Notes under the pieces: model-generated
What the model was told of the DNA's origin: nothing
The model's input: the letters and a program-made list of their open reading frames with translations, nothing else
Databases searched by the model: none
Translations under genes and position numbers: made by a program
Source of the DNA: NCEH01 sp043195095
GTDB lineage: Bacteria > Pseudomonadota > Alphaproteobacteria > Rhizobiales > Xanthobacteraceae
DNA: 64,000 bases
NCBI RefSeq assembly: GCF_043195095.1
Contig: NZ_JBAFWN010000012.1
Reading direction: 5' to 3' (one strand)
In this document: in pieces, positions 51,946 to 60,818 of the stretch
Layout: each line of letters begins with the position of its first letter
Numbering within the stretch: position 1 is the first letter of the stretch

Positions 51946-53058
51946 ATGACGACACGCGAATTTTCATGCATGCCCCGCGCGTGCGTCCGTTGGGGTTCGA
52001 TCCTTTCCCTGATCGTGGCCGGTGCCGTTGCGGCGCCCAGCATGGGGATGGCGCAGCAGCCGGCGCCGCAAGCGCAATCCGCCCCTACGAGCTTGCCCGC
52101 CCAGCGTGCCTTGCCGGCACCCGCCGTGTCGCCCGGGCCCTCCGCTCCGGCGGCTGTTCCCACGGGCCCGGCGCCCGTAAGCGCTCCTTCCGCGGCAAGC
52201 GCCACCCCCGCCGCTGCCGCGCCAACGGTTTCCACGCCTTCTATTTCCGCTCCTTCTGTTTCCACTCCTTCTGTTCCTGCCCCTTCCGCCCAGGGCGCGC
52301 CCGGTGTGGGTACGCCGAGTGCCGGCGCGCCGGTGGCCACCTCCGCATCGCTGATCCTGCCGCATGATCTTTCGCCCTGGGGCATGTTCATGGCGGCGGA
52401 CCTGGTGGTGAAGGCGGTGATGCTCGGGCTGGCCTTCGCCTCCGTGGTCACCTGGACCGTCGCCGTGGTGAAGGTGCTCGAACTTTTCATGGCGCTGGCG
52501 CAGGCCCGGCGCGGCCTCAAGATCCTGCGCCAGGCGAGCGGGCTCCTGCCCGCCGCCGGCGCGCTCGGCACCGCCAAGACCACGACTAACCGGCTTGTGC
52601 GCGCCGCTTTGGTGGAGCTTGAGGCCTCGCGCGGCCTGCCGGCCGAGGGCATCAAGGAGCGCGTGGCGATCTCGCTCAGCCGGATCGATGCCTATGCCAC
52701 GCGCCGCATGCAGGTGGGCACCGGCCTTCTCGCCACCATCGGCGCGACGGCGCCGTTCGTCGGGCTGTTCGGCACCGTGTGGGGCATCATGAACAGTTTC
52801 ATCGGCATCTCGAAGGCGCAGACCACCAATCTGGCCGTGGTGGCACCCGGTATCGCGGAAGCGCTGCTCGCCACCGCCATCGGTCTCGTCGCCGCCATTC
52901 CGGCGGTGGTGATCTACAATGTGTTTGCGCGCGCGATCGCCAATTACAGGGCGACGCTGGGCGATTCCTCCTCCGAAGTGCTGCGGCATCTTTCCCGCGA
53001 TCTCGACCGGCACGACGCGGGCATCAGCGCGCCGCCCCTGCGCGCAGCGGCGGAGTGA
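51946..53058 (+). CDS. exbB: TonB-system biopolymer transporter ExbB
   Basis: A 370-aa inner-membrane subunit that forms the proton channel of the TonB system. A signal-like N terminus (about residues 15-33) and a Pro/Ala/Ser/Thr-rich periplasmic extension (about 35-125) precede the ExbB core: helix 1 near 140-170, then the MotA/TolQ/ExbB domain with TGLLATIGATAPFVGLFGTVWGIM and APGIAEALLATAIGLVAAIPA (about 260-320). The extension is usual for alphaproteobacterial ExbB and makes it about 125 residues longer than E. coli ExbB (244 aa). It is first in exbB-exbD-tonB. Confidence 0.94.
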   Translation: MTTREFSCMPRACVRWGSILSLIVAGAVAAPSMGMAQQPAPQAQSAPTSLPAQRALPAPAVSPGPSAPAAVPTGPAPVSAPSAASATPAAAAPTVSTPSISAPSVSTPSVPAPSAQGAPGVGTPSAGAPVATSASLILPHDLSPWGMFMAADLVVKAVMLGLAFASVVTWTVAVVKVLELFMALAQARRGLKILRQASGLLPAAGALGTAKTTTNRLVRAALVELEASRGLPAEGIKERVAISLSRIDAYATRRMQVGTGLLATIGATAPFVGLFGTVWGIMNSFIGISKAQTTNLAVVAPGIAEALLATAIGLVAAIPAVVIYNVFARAIANYRATLGDSSSEVLRHLSRDLDRHDAGISAPPLRAAAE

Positions 53059-53061
53059 GCC

Positions 53062-53583
53062 ATGGCCGCTAAGCTCGATCTCGGCGGCGACGATCTCGTC
53101 GAAAACCATGAAATCAACGTCACGCCATTTATCGACGTGATCCTGGTGCTGCTGATCATCTTCATGGTGGCGGCGCCGCTCGCCACCGTGGATGTGCAGG
53201 TGGACCTGCCGACCTCCAATGCCCAGCCCCAGCCGCGCCCGGACAAGCCGCTGTTTCTGACGGTGAAAAGCGATCTCACCTTGTCGCTCGGCAATGACCA
53301 GGTGCCGCGCGATGGTTTCGGCCGGGTGCTGGATGCCGCCTCGAACGGCGACAAGCAGCAGCGGGTGTTCGTGCGCGCCGACCGCTCCGTGCCCTATGGC
53401 GACGTGATGGAGGTGATGAACCTGCTGCGCAATGCGGGCTATCTGAAGGTGGCTCTGGTGGGCCTGGAAGGCGCCGCGCCCGCGCTTCCGGCAGGTGCGC
53501 CTGCGCCCTCGGGTGCCGCGCCCGCGACAGCCGCGCCTGCACCGGCCGCGCCCGCAGCCGCCACCTCAGGGGCAGGGCGGTGA
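53062..53583 (+). CDS. exbD: TonB-system transport protein ExbD
   Basis: A 173-aa membrane-anchored partner of ExbB. The single helix (about residues 23-43, FIDVILVLLIIFMVAAPL) carries the functionally essential Asp (INVTPFIDV), followed by a periplasmic domain (DVQVDLPTSNAQPQ, then VFVRADRSVPYGDVMEVMN) and an Ala/Pro tail of about 35 residues. It starts 3 bases after exbB and its stop overlaps the tonB start (GTGA). Confidence 0.94.
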   Translation: MAAKLDLGGDDLVENHEINVTPFIDVILVLLIIFMVAAPLATVDVQVDLPTSNAQPQPRPDKPLFLTVKSDLTLSLGNDQVPRDGFGRVLDAASNGDKQQRVFVRADRSVPYGDVMEVMNLLRNAGYLKVALVGLEGAAPALPAGAPAPSGAAPATAAPAPAAPAAATSGAGR

Positions 53584-54437
53584 CGTCGGTCCACCATCCC
53601 CATTTCCACTGGCACCATCCCACGCGCGCAGAGGTTCTGGCCTTCATCGCGCGCTGGGCGCTGGCGGCGCTGGTGATTTTCCTCATCCACGGGGCGCTGG
53701 TCTATATCGGGCTCTATTGGCAGCGCGACCAGGAGGGCGACCTTCCGGCCGCCGCGATGGTGATCGAATTGGCGGATCTCGCGGTGTCCTCGCCCTCGGA
53801 AACGCCCGACATCGCCCCCGGCCCGCCCATGGTGAAGGCGCCCGAGCCGGTGCCAGACGCCCCCGAGACGCCGGATGATTCGCCCCCGCCGCCCGAGCCG
53901 CAGGTGATGGAGAAGGTGGAAGAGGTGTTCGAGCTTCCTCCGCCGCCGCCCATGGCCGAAGTAATGCTGCCGCAGCAGAAGCCGGTGGAGGAGGTGAAGG
54001 AAAAGCCGAAGCCGCAGGAAAAGCCCGAGCCGCCGAAAAAGAAGGCGAGCCGCAAGCCCGCCGCCCCGGCCACCACCGCCGCGCCGAAGACCGATGCGCC
54101 GCAGGCCACCACCGCGGCGGCGCCGGCGATCGGCGCCTCTTCCGCCAATTCGGCGGCGCAGGCGACCTGGCGTGGGCAGCTGATGGCGCACCTCAACCGC
54201 TATAAGCGCTATCCCGCCGACGCCAACGGCGACAAAGGCATGGCGCGCCTGCGCTTCACCATCGACCGGTCGGGCCGGGTCGTATCCGCGAGCCTTGCCG
54301 GCTCCGCCGGATCGGCCGTGCTGGACCGCGAGGTGCTGGCGCTGATCCACCGCGCATCGCCCGTGCCGGCCCCGCCGCCGGAAATCGGCGGCAGCACCAT
54401 CAGCCTCACGGTGCCGGTGAACTTCAACCCGCGCTGA
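53580..54437 (+). CDS. tonB: TonB energy-transducing protein
   Basis: A 285-aa protein: one N-terminal membrane helix (about 18-40, FIARWALAALVIFLIHGAL), a long Pro/Glu/Lys-rich periplasm-spanning region (about 60-190, with PKPQEKPEPPKKK), and a C-terminal TonB domain (about 200-283) with HLNRYKRYPADANGDKGMAR, then LRFTIDRSGRVVSASLAGSAG. It couples the proton gradient to outer-membrane iron-siderophore or vitamin B12 receptors; no receptor gene is in the window. It starts at GTG, overlapping exbD. Confidence 0.95.
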   Translation: MTSVHHPHFHWHHPTRAEVLAFIARWALAALVIFLIHGALVYIGLYWQRDQEGDLPAAAMVIELADLAVSSPSETPDIAPGPPMVKAPEPVPDAPETPDDSPPPPEPQVMEKVEEVFELPPPPPMAEVMLPQQKPVEEVKEKPKPQEKPEPPKKKASRKPAAPATTAAPKTDAPQATTAAAPAIGASSANSAAQATWRGQLMAHLNRYKRYPADANGDKGMARLRFTIDRSGRVVSASLAGSAGSAVLDREVLALIHRASPVPAPPPEIGGSTISLTVPVNFNPR

Positions 54438-54625
54438 CGGGGCAATACGTGAGGCGAGGGCGCGCGCGCCGCGCACGCCCCTCGGCCCGCGCAGGCCAGC
54501 CGTGCCGGAAAGGTGGGGCGGGGCTTTGGACTTGGCCGCCACCCTGTGCTAAGCGACCACCCCTGCCCAAGTTCGCGCCAGCCGTGCCGCGAGCCGGCGC
54601 AGCGAAACCCTCGGAGACCACCTTC

Positions 54626-55939
54626 ATGGCCTCGCTCGACGCGAACCGCGCCTCCGTCACGGAGGATCTGAACCGCTTCTTCTCCGCGCCGCTCTCGGAG
54701 AGCGATCCCGAGATCGCCGCCGCCATTACAGCGGAGCTCGGTCGCCAGCGCGAGGAAATCGAACTCATTGCGTCCGAGAACATCGTCTCGCGCGCGGTGC
54801 TGGAAGCCCAGGGGTCGGTGCTCACGAACAAATATGCCGAAGGCTATCCCGGCAAGCGCTATTACGGCGGCTGCCAGTTCGTGGATGTTGCGGAAAATCT
54901 CGCGATCGACCGGGCGAAGAAGCTGTTCGGGTGCGGCTTCGCCAATGTGCAGCCCAATTCCGGCAGCCAGGCCAACCAGGCGGTGTTCTTCGCCCTGATG
55001 CAGCCCGGCGACGCGTTCCTGGGCCTCAATCTGGCGGCCGGCGGACACCTGACCCACGGCTCGCCCGTGAACATGTCTGGCAAGTGGTTCACGCCCATCC
55101 CCTATGGCGTGCGCGAGGATGACCAGCGCATCGACTATGAGGAAGTGGCCAGGCTCGCCGACCAGCACAAGCCCAAGGTGATCGTCGCCGGCGGCTCGGC
55201 GTATCCGCGCGTCATTGATTTCGCGAAGATGCGCGCCATCGCCGATTCGGTGGGCGCCAAGCTCATGGTGGACATGGCGCATTTCGCCGGCCTCGTGGCA
55301 GGCGGCGCGCACCCGAGCCCGTTCCCGCACGCCCATGTGGTGACCACCACCACCCATAAGACCCTGCGCGGCCCGCGCGGGGGCATGATCCTGACCAATG
55401 ACGAGGATCTGGCCAAGAAGATCAATTCCGCGATCTTCCCTGGCATCCAGGGCGGCCCGCTGATGCATGTCATCGCCGGCAAGGCGGTGGCGTTCGGCGA
55501 GGCGCTTCAGCCCTCGTTCAAGATCTATGCGAAGAATGTGGTGGAGAACGCCAAGGCGCTCGCCGACACGCTGCGCGGCCACGGCTTCGCCATCGTCTCC
55601 GGCGGCACCGACACCCATCTGATGCTGGTGGATCTGCGGCCCAAGCGGCTGACCGGAAAGGTTTCCGAAGCCGCGCTCGGGCGCGCCCACATCACCACGA
55701 ATAAGAACGGCATTCCCTTCGATCCCGAAAAGCCGTTCGTCACCTCGGGCGTGCGCCTCGGCACGCCGGCGGGGACGACGCGCGGATTTGGGGTGGCGGA
55801 ATTCCAGCAGGTGGGCCACATGATCGCGGAAGTGCTCGACGTGCTCTCGCAGAAGGGCGCGGACGAGGATAGCCTGGTGGAACAGGCGGTTCGCGGGAAA
55901 GTGGCCGAGCTTCTCGCGCGCTTCCCCATCTACAGCTGA
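54626..55939 (+). CDS. glyA: Serine hydroxymethyltransferase
   Basis: A 437-aa PLP enzyme that converts serine and tetrahydrofolate to glycine and 5,10-methylene-THF. It shows IELIASENIVSRAV, TNKYAEGYPGKRYYGGC, the cofactor Asp in MVDMAHFAGLVA (about 208), the Schiff-base Lys in VTTTTHKTLRGPRGG (about 237) and RLGTPAGTTRG. ATG 54626 starts the aligned N terminus. It leads the glyA-nrdR-rib run of Alphaproteobacteria. I see no glycine riboswitch in the 188-base leader. Confidence 0.96.
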   Translation: MASLDANRASVTEDLNRFFSAPLSESDPEIAAAITAELGRQREEIELIASENIVSRAVLEAQGSVLTNKYAEGYPGKRYYGGCQFVDVAENLAIDRAKKLFGCGFANVQPNSGSQANQAVFFALMQPGDAFLGLNLAAGGHLTHGSPVNMSGKWFTPIPYGVREDDQRIDYEEVARLADQHKPKVIVAGGSAYPRVIDFAKMRAIADSVGAKLMVDMAHFAGLVAGGAHPSPFPHAHVVTTTTHKTLRGPRGGMILTNDEDLAKKINSAIFPGIQGGPLMHVIAGKAVAFGEALQPSFKIYAKNVVENAKALADTLRGHGFAIVSGGTDTHLMLVDLRPKRLTGKVSEAALGRAHITTNKNGIPFDPEKPFVTSGVRLGTPAGTTRGFGVAEFQQVGHMIAEVLDVLSQKGADEDSLVEQAVRGKVAELLARFPIYS

Positions 55940-55967
55940 GCGCGGGGGCGCCGGGGGGCTATCCAAC

Positions 55968-56507
55968 ATGCGGTGTCCGTACTGCGGAAGCCTGGACACC
56001 CAGGTGAAGGATAGCCGGCCGACCGAGGACAACACGGCCATCCGTCGCCGCCGGGTGTGCCCCGATTGCGGCGGCCGCTTCACCACGTTCGAGCGCGTGC
56101 AATTGCGCGAGCTCATGGTGCTGAAGCGGTCCGGCCGGCGGGTGCCGTTCGATCGCGACAAGCTCGCCCGCTCGGTGGAGATCGCCCTGCGCAAGCGGCC
56201 GGTGGAGCCTGAGCGGGTGGAGCGCATGCTCTCCGGCCTTGTGCGCCAATTGGAAAGCCTCGGCGACAGCGACATCACATCCGAGACCATCGGCGAATTG
56301 GTGATGGAAGGTCTCAAGCAGATCGACGACGTCGCTTACGTGCGGTTCGCGTCGGTTTATCGCAATTTCCGCGAGGCGAAGGATTTCGAAAGCCTGCTCG
56401 GCGAATTGTCGTCGGACGGCGAGCCCAAATTGACGCCCGGCGAAGCTCGGCCGACGTCCGGCGAACAAAAGCCGGCGTCATCGGCTTCCGCCGCGCACGA
56501 GGACTGA
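55968..56507 (+). CDS. nrdR: Ribonucleotide-reductase transcriptional repressor NrdR
   Basis: A 179-aa repressor that senses dATP/ATP. It has a zinc ribbon (MRCPYCGSLDTQVKD, then RRVCPDCGGRFTTFERVQL; four Cys, residues about 3-34) and an ATP-cone domain (about 45-140). A C-terminal tail of about 30 residues, Ser/Ala/Pro-rich, exceeds the usual 150 aa. It starts 28 bases after glyA and is followed 3 bases later by ribD. Confidence 0.96.
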   Translation: MRCPYCGSLDTQVKDSRPTEDNTAIRRRRVCPDCGGRFTTFERVQLRELMVLKRSGRRVPFDRDKLARSVEIALRKRPVEPERVERMLSGLVRQLESLGDSDITSETIGELVMEGLKQIDDVAYVRFASVYRNFREAKDFESLLGELSSDGEPKLTPGEARPTSGEQKPASSASAAHED

Positions 56508-56510
56508 TCC

Positions 56511-57647
56511 ATGGCAGCCCTTGAGGCGGTCATTTCCCCCCAGGAAGACGAACGCCTGATGGCCGAGGCCCTGCGGGTCGGGCAAGAGGGCCTTGGCCGC
56601 ACTTGGCCCAATCCCTCGGTCGGCGCCCTCGTGGTGCGGCAGACCGAGCACGGCCCGAAGATCCTCGGCGCCGCCGGCACCGCGCCCGCCGGCCGGCCCC
56701 ATGCCGAACCTCTTGCATTGACTCAAGCCGGGGAGGGTGCCCGGGGCGCGACGCTCTATGTCACGCTCGAACCCTGTTCCCATTACGGGCGCACGCCGCC
56801 CTGCGCGGATGCGGTGGTCGCCGCCGGCATCCGCCGGGTGGTGGCGGCGATCGAGGATCCCGACCACCGGGTGAAGGGCCGGGGCGTCGCCCGCCTGCGC
56901 GCCGCCGGCATCTGGGTGACGGTGGGCGTGGGCGCCGAACAGGCGCTGGAGGACCATGCCGGCCACATCAGCCGCGTCACCCGCGGCCGCCCGCATGTTC
57001 TGCTCAAAATGGCGGTCTCCGCCGATGGCAAGGCCGCGCTCCCCGGTCCGCGCCCGGCGGCGATCACGGGGGAGGAGGCGCGCGCCCGGGTCCATCTCAT
57101 GCGCGCCCATAGCGATGCGATCATGGTGGGCATCGGCACCGTGCTGGCCGACGATCCCATGCTTACCTGCCGCCTGCCGGGCCTGGAAGGACGCTCGCCG
57201 GTGCGCGTGGTGCTGGATAGCGACCTGCGCCTGTCGCCCGCGAGTGCCCTGGTGCGGACCGCGCAGGAAGTGCCGGTCTGGGTGATCTGCGCGGAGGAGG
57301 CTCCGCTCGGTCCCGAGCGCATCCTGGTGGATCTCGGGCTGGAAGTGCTGCGGGTGCCGCGCGCGAGCGACGGCCGGCTCGATCTCGGCGCGAGCCTGCA
57401 TCTGCTCGGGCTGCTGGGCGTCACGCGGCTGATGGTGGAAGGCGGCCCGCACCTGGCGGCCGCGCTGCTGGAGTCGGGCCTCGTGGACGAGGTGGCGCTG
57501 TTGCGCGGCCCGCGCAGGCTCGGCCCCGATGCGCTCGACGCCTTGCCGGGCCGCGCGCTGGAGCGCCTCACCGCGCCGGTGGGTTTCGTCGAGGTCGAGC
57601 ATGCGGATCTCGGCCCAGACCATCTGACGCGGCTGCGCCGGCGCTGA
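56511..57647 (+). CDS. ribD: Bifunctional riboflavin deaminase/reductase RibD
   Basis: A 378-aa enzyme for two early riboflavin steps: deamination of the GTP-derived pyrimidine (N-terminal CMP/dCMP-type zinc domain, about 1-150, with the HAE-type PHAEPLALT and PCSHYGRTPPC) and ribosyl reduction (C-terminal domain, about 155-370, with MAVSADGKAAL and GGPHLAAALLES). ATG 56511. It is followed by mobile element copy 3, which separates it from ribE. Confidence 0.94.
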   Translation: MAALEAVISPQEDERLMAEALRVGQEGLGRTWPNPSVGALVVRQTEHGPKILGAAGTAPAGRPHAEPLALTQAGEGARGATLYVTLEPCSHYGRTPPCADAVVAAGIRRVVAAIEDPDHRVKGRGVARLRAAGIWVTVGVGAEQALEDHAGHISRVTRGRPHVLLKMAVSADGKAALPGPRPAAITGEEARARVHLMRAHSDAIMVGIGTVLADDPMLTCRLPGLEGRSPVRVVLDSDLRLSPASALVRTAQEVPVWVICAEEAPLGPERILVDLGLEVLRVPRASDGRLDLGASLHLLGLLGVTRLMVEGGPHLAAALLESGLVDEVALLRGPRRLGPDALDALPGRALERLTAPVGFVEVEHADLGPDHLTRLRRR

Positions 57648-57655
57648 GGCCAAGA

Positions 57656-57890
57656 ACCGACCGACATCGATGGCCTGACGCCATTGCAGCAAAGCTGCCT
57701 CATGCACGGGCCTGTCCCGTGCATCCACGCGGCGCCGCAGGCACCGGATTTTCAGGGCCCGTGCCATCGGCCCGGCGTGGAAGGCCGGGAGAGGGCCGGC
57801 CATGACGGCTGGGAGAAAGAAAGCCAATGGCGCGCACGCGCCGTCAGGCACCTCGACGAGGCATCCCGCCACCGAATGTCGATCCGTCCG
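57656..57890 (+). mobile_element. Miniature palindromic element, copy 3
   Basis: Third copy, in the same orientation as copy 1. The 108-base core is 57699-57806, from CTCATGCACGGGCCTGTCCC to CATGAC. The outer arms are ACCGACCGACATCGATGG (about 57656) and the right end CACCGAATGTCGATCCG (57870-57886), an imperfect inverted match. It sits directly after ribD and so splits the rib gene run. No coding capacity. Confidence 0.8.
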
Positions 57891-58058
57891 AGAGGTCCGC
57901 CGCCCGCGCCAGACGCAGGGGCGCCATGCGTTGCGGCGCTGCGGCATCGCGAAAAAGGGACGCGATTTTCGCCGCGACATGCTCTAAGGGCGTGACATCT
58001 GGCTTTTGCGGCAGAGCCCGCAGAGGGAACGGCCCGCAGAGGGATTTGGACGCACACC

Positions 58059-58697
58059 ATGTTCACCGGCATCGTCACCGATCTCGGCCTTCTCACCGAG
58101 GTCACCGCCCATCACGAGGTGCGCACCCTCGCCATCGCCTCGGATTATGATCCCGCCGGCATCGCCATCGGCGCCTCGATCGCCTGCTCGGGCGTCTGCC
58201 TCACGGTCACCGCCGTGCAGGAGGGCGGTCCCCGGCGCAGCCTCTTCACCGTGGATGCGGCGCCCGAGACCTTGGCCATCACCACGGTCGCGCAATGGCA
58301 AGCGGGGCGGCGCATCAATCTGGAGCGCGCGCTGGCGATCGGCGCGGAACTCGGCGGGCATATCGTAACCGGCCACGTGGACGCCATGGCGCGGGTCGCG
58401 GCACGGGAGGATTTCGCCGAGACCACCAAATTCACCTTCGAGGCGCCGGCCGATCTCGCCCGCTTCATCGCCGCCAAGGGCTCGGTCTGCCTGGACGGCA
58501 CCTCGCTCACGGTGAACACCGTGGACGGCAATTTTTTCACCTGCCTGCTCATTCCCCACACCCTGGCGGTCACCTCCTGGGGCGGGGTGAAAGCGGGCGA
58601 CGACATCAATCTCGAAGTGGACCTGATGGCGCGCTATGCGGCGCGACTTGCGGAGTTCCCTCGCGGCGCGTACCCCTCGCGCCTAATTCAGGAGTGA
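58059..58697 (+). CDS. ribE: Riboflavin synthase, alpha subunit
   Basis: A 212-aa enzyme that dismutates two 6,7-dimethyl-8-ribityllumazine molecules to riboflavin. Two internally similar lumazine-binding halves are seen: MFTGIVTDLGLLTEV with SIACSGVCLTVT, and GHIVTGHVDAMARV with SVCLDGTSLTVNTV. Length is typical. ATG 58059. It lies after a 411-base gap from ribD that contains mobile element copy 3; ribH follows 6 bases later. No FMN riboswitch is apparent in the gap. Confidence 0.95.
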   Translation: MFTGIVTDLGLLTEVTAHHEVRTLAIASDYDPAGIAIGASIACSGVCLTVTAVQEGGPRRSLFTVDAAPETLAITTVAQWQAGRRINLERALAIGAELGGHIVTGHVDAMARVAAREDFAETTKFTFEAPADLARFIAAKGSVCLDGTSLTVNTVDGNFFTCLLIPHTLAVTSWGGVKAGDDINLEVDLMARYAARLAEFPRGAYPSRLIQE

Positions 58698-58703
58698 TTT
58701 GAC

Positions 58704-59195
58704 ATGGTCAGCACGCGCAACGAGCGCGCAGGCACCGCGGCGGAGCCGGTTTCCGGCGCGCGGGTGCTCATCGTGGAAGCCCGCTATTACGAGGCCTTGG
58801 CTGACGAACTGCTCGCCGGCGCGCGCGCCGCGCTGGAAGCGGCCGGGGTCGAGGTCGAGGTGGTGACGGTGCCCGGCGCGCTGGAAATTCCCATCGCCGC
58901 CGAGATTGCCATGGATGGCGCGGAAATCAGCGGTGAGCCGATCGACGCCATCGTCGCGCTCGGCTGCGTCATCCGGGGCGAGACCTATCATTTCGAGATC
59001 GTCGCGGGCGAATCCGCGCGCGGGCTCATGGACCTCGGCCTCGCCCATGCGATGCCGGTGGGCAACGGCATTCTCACCGTGGATACCGAGGCGCAGGCCT
59101 GGGAGCGCGCGCGCGTCTCCGAGGGCAACAAGGGCGGCGGCGCGGCCGAGGCGGCGCTCAACCTGGTGCGCCTCAAGCGCCGGGTGTCGGAATGA
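58704..59195 (+). CDS. ribH: 6,7-Dimethyl-8-ribityllumazine synthase
   Basis: A 163-aa enzyme of riboflavin synthesis that condenses the ribityl pyrimidine with dihydroxybutanone phosphate; forms multimeric shells. It has VLIVEARYYEALADELLAGA, VPGALEIPIAA, ALGCVIRGETYHFEIVAGES (His about 95) and GILTVDTEAQAWERA. Its stop overlaps the nusB start (ATGA), as in many Alphaproteobacteria. Confidence 0.96.
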   Translation: MVSTRNERAGTAAEPVSGARVLIVEARYYEALADELLAGARAALEAAGVEVEVVTVPGALEIPIAAEIAMDGAEISGEPIDAIVALGCVIRGETYHFEIVAGESARGLMDLGLAHAMPVGNGILTVDTEAQAWERARVSEGNKGGGAAEAALNLVRLKRRVSE

Positions 59196-59674
59196 GCGAG
59201 ACCGCGCCGAAACCCATGCGTAAGAGCCTCGCCCGCCTGGGCGCGGTGCAGGCGCTCTACCAGATGGACGTGGCCGGCACGCCGGTGAACGAGATCTTCG
59301 CCGAGTTTCAGAGCCACTGGCTCGGGCAGGAGGTGGAGGGGACGCAATATCCCGACGCCGACGTGACCCTGTTCAAGGACGTGGTCGAAGGCGTGGTGCG
59401 TGACCAGCGCACGCTCGATCCCATGGTGGACAAGGCGCTCTCCGACGGCTGGCCGCTGCGCCGTGTGGAAGTGGTTCTGCGCGCGGTGCTGCGCGCGGGT
59501 GCGTTCGAGCTGTCCTCGCGCCCGGACGTGCCGGCGCGCGTGGTGATCGCCGAATATGTCAACGTCGCCGGCGCGTTCCTGGATCGCGACGAGACCGGCA
59601 TGGTCAATGCGGTGCTGGATGCCCTCGCGCGCGACTTGCGCGCCAGCGAGTTTGCCCGCAGCGGAACCGATTGA
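59192..59674 (+). CDS. nusB: Transcription antitermination factor NusB
   Basis: A 160-aa all-helical RNA-binding protein of rRNA antitermination. It shows the N-terminal ARLGAVQALYQMDVAG, the middle WPLRRVEVVLRAVLRAGAFEL and IAEYVNVAGAFLDRDETGMVNAVLDAL. It is coupled to ribH by a 4-base overlap; thiL begins one base after its stop. Confidence 0.94.
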   Translation: MSETAPKPMRKSLARLGAVQALYQMDVAGTPVNEIFAEFQSHWLGQEVEGTQYPDADVTLFKDVVEGVVRDQRTLDPMVDKALSDGWPLRRVEVVLRAVLRAGAFELSSRPDVPARVVIAEYVNVAGAFLDRDETGMVNAVLDALARDLRASEFARSGTD

Positions 59675-59675
59675 G

Positions 59676-60674
59676 ATGGTCGCGGACGGCGGTTCGGGCG
59701 AGGATGAATTCATCGGCCGGTTCTTCCGGCCCATCGCCCGGGACGCCGCCGCGCGCGGTCTGCTGGACGATGCCGCCATCCTCACCCCGCCGGCCGATTG
59801 CGACCTCGTCCTCACCAAGGACGCGGTGGTCGCGGGCGTGCATTTTTTTCCCGACGATCCGCCGGCCTCCATCGCCCGCAAGGTGATGCGGGTGAACCTC
59901 TCCGACCTTGCGGCCAAGGGCGCGCGCCCGCTCGGCGCGCTACTGGCGCTGGCCTTGCCGCGCGATGTCACCGGCGCCTGGATGGAAGCCTTCTCCGCCG
60001 GCCTCGGCGCCGATGCGGATGTCTACGGCTGCCCCATCCTCGGCGGCGACACGGTGCGCACGCCCGGTCCGCTGACGCTCTCCATCACCGCCTTCGGTGC
60101 CGTGCCGCGCGGGCGCTTCGTGCCGCGCACCGGTGCCCGGCCGGACCAGGCGATCGTGGTTTCCGGCACCATCGGCGATGCGGCGCTCGGGCTGCAATGG
60201 CGGCTCGATCCAGCGCGGCCGGGCTTTGCCGGCCTGGACGCCGCCCTCATCGCCCATCTCGCCGACCGCTATCTCCATCCCCAGCCGCGCCTTGCGCTCG
60301 CTGGCGCGCTGCGCGACCACGCGGCGGCGGGCATGGATGTGTCCGACGGTCTGGTCGGCGACGTCGCGAAGATGCTTGCGGCCTCCGGCTGCGGCGGCCG
60401 GATCCATGCCGGCCGGGTGCCGCTTTCGGCGGCCGCGCGGGCGGCGATTGCCGCCGAGCCCGCCCTGTTCGCCACCGCGCTCACCGGGGGCGACGATTAT
60501 GAGATCGCCGCCACGCTCCCCTTTGCCGAGGTGGATGCCTTTCTCGCGGCGGCGCGAGAAGCGGGGATCTTCTGCACCGTGATTGGCGAGACGCGGGCGG
60601 AAGAGGGGCTGGATCTGCTGGACGGAGCCGGCAATTCCATGGTGCTGGAGCAGCGGAGCTTCAGCCATTTCTGA
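59676..60674 (+). CDS. thiL: Thiamine-monophosphate kinase
   Basis: A 332-aa PurM-like ATPase that phosphorylates thiamine phosphate to the diphosphate coenzyme. It has the N-terminal GEDEFIGRFFRPIA, GLLDDAAILTPP, LTKDAVVAGVHFFPDDPP, NLSDLAAKGARP, GGDTVRTPG and GMDVSDGLVGDVAK, each a metal- or ATP-binding segment of the family. ATG 59676 follows the nusB stop directly; an upstream open frame is a nusB overlap. It completes the ribE-ribH-nusB-thiL operon. Confidence 0.94.
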   Translation: MVADGGSGEDEFIGRFFRPIARDAAARGLLDDAAILTPPADCDLVLTKDAVVAGVHFFPDDPPASIARKVMRVNLSDLAAKGARPLGALLALALPRDVTGAWMEAFSAGLGADADVYGCPILGGDTVRTPGPLTLSITAFGAVPRGRFVPRTGARPDQAIVVSGTIGDAALGLQWRLDPARPGFAGLDAALIAHLADRYLHPQPRLALAGALRDHAAAGMDVSDGLVGDVAKMLAASGCGGRIHAGRVPLSAAARAAIAAEPALFATALTGGDDYEIAATLPFAEVDAFLAAAREAGIFCTVIGETRAEEGLDLLDGAGNSMVLEQRSFSHF

Positions 60675-60818
60675 GGATCGCCGCAGGGCTGTCGCCGGCG
60701 CGCCGTGATGCCGCCATTGCAGTGCGGAACCAATCCCCCTTCCCACCGTTAAGCTGCGGCATCGCGATCCTCAAATGGGGCGAGTTGCGGCCCGACTTTC
60801 ATTTTATGAGGCCCGTTC

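Noticed and set aside
54438..54625. Glycine or tetrahydrofolate riboswitch before glyA
   Set aside because: None of the conserved core sequences of these riboswitches could be recognised in this GC-rich leader.
54209..56317. Open frame of 702 codons on the minus strand across tonB, glyA and nrdR
   Set aside because: It spans three well-supported plus-strand genes and shows no recognisable domain.
57894..58058. FMN riboswitch before ribE
   Set aside because: The conserved RFN segments are not visible; most of the ribD-ribE gap is the miniature element.
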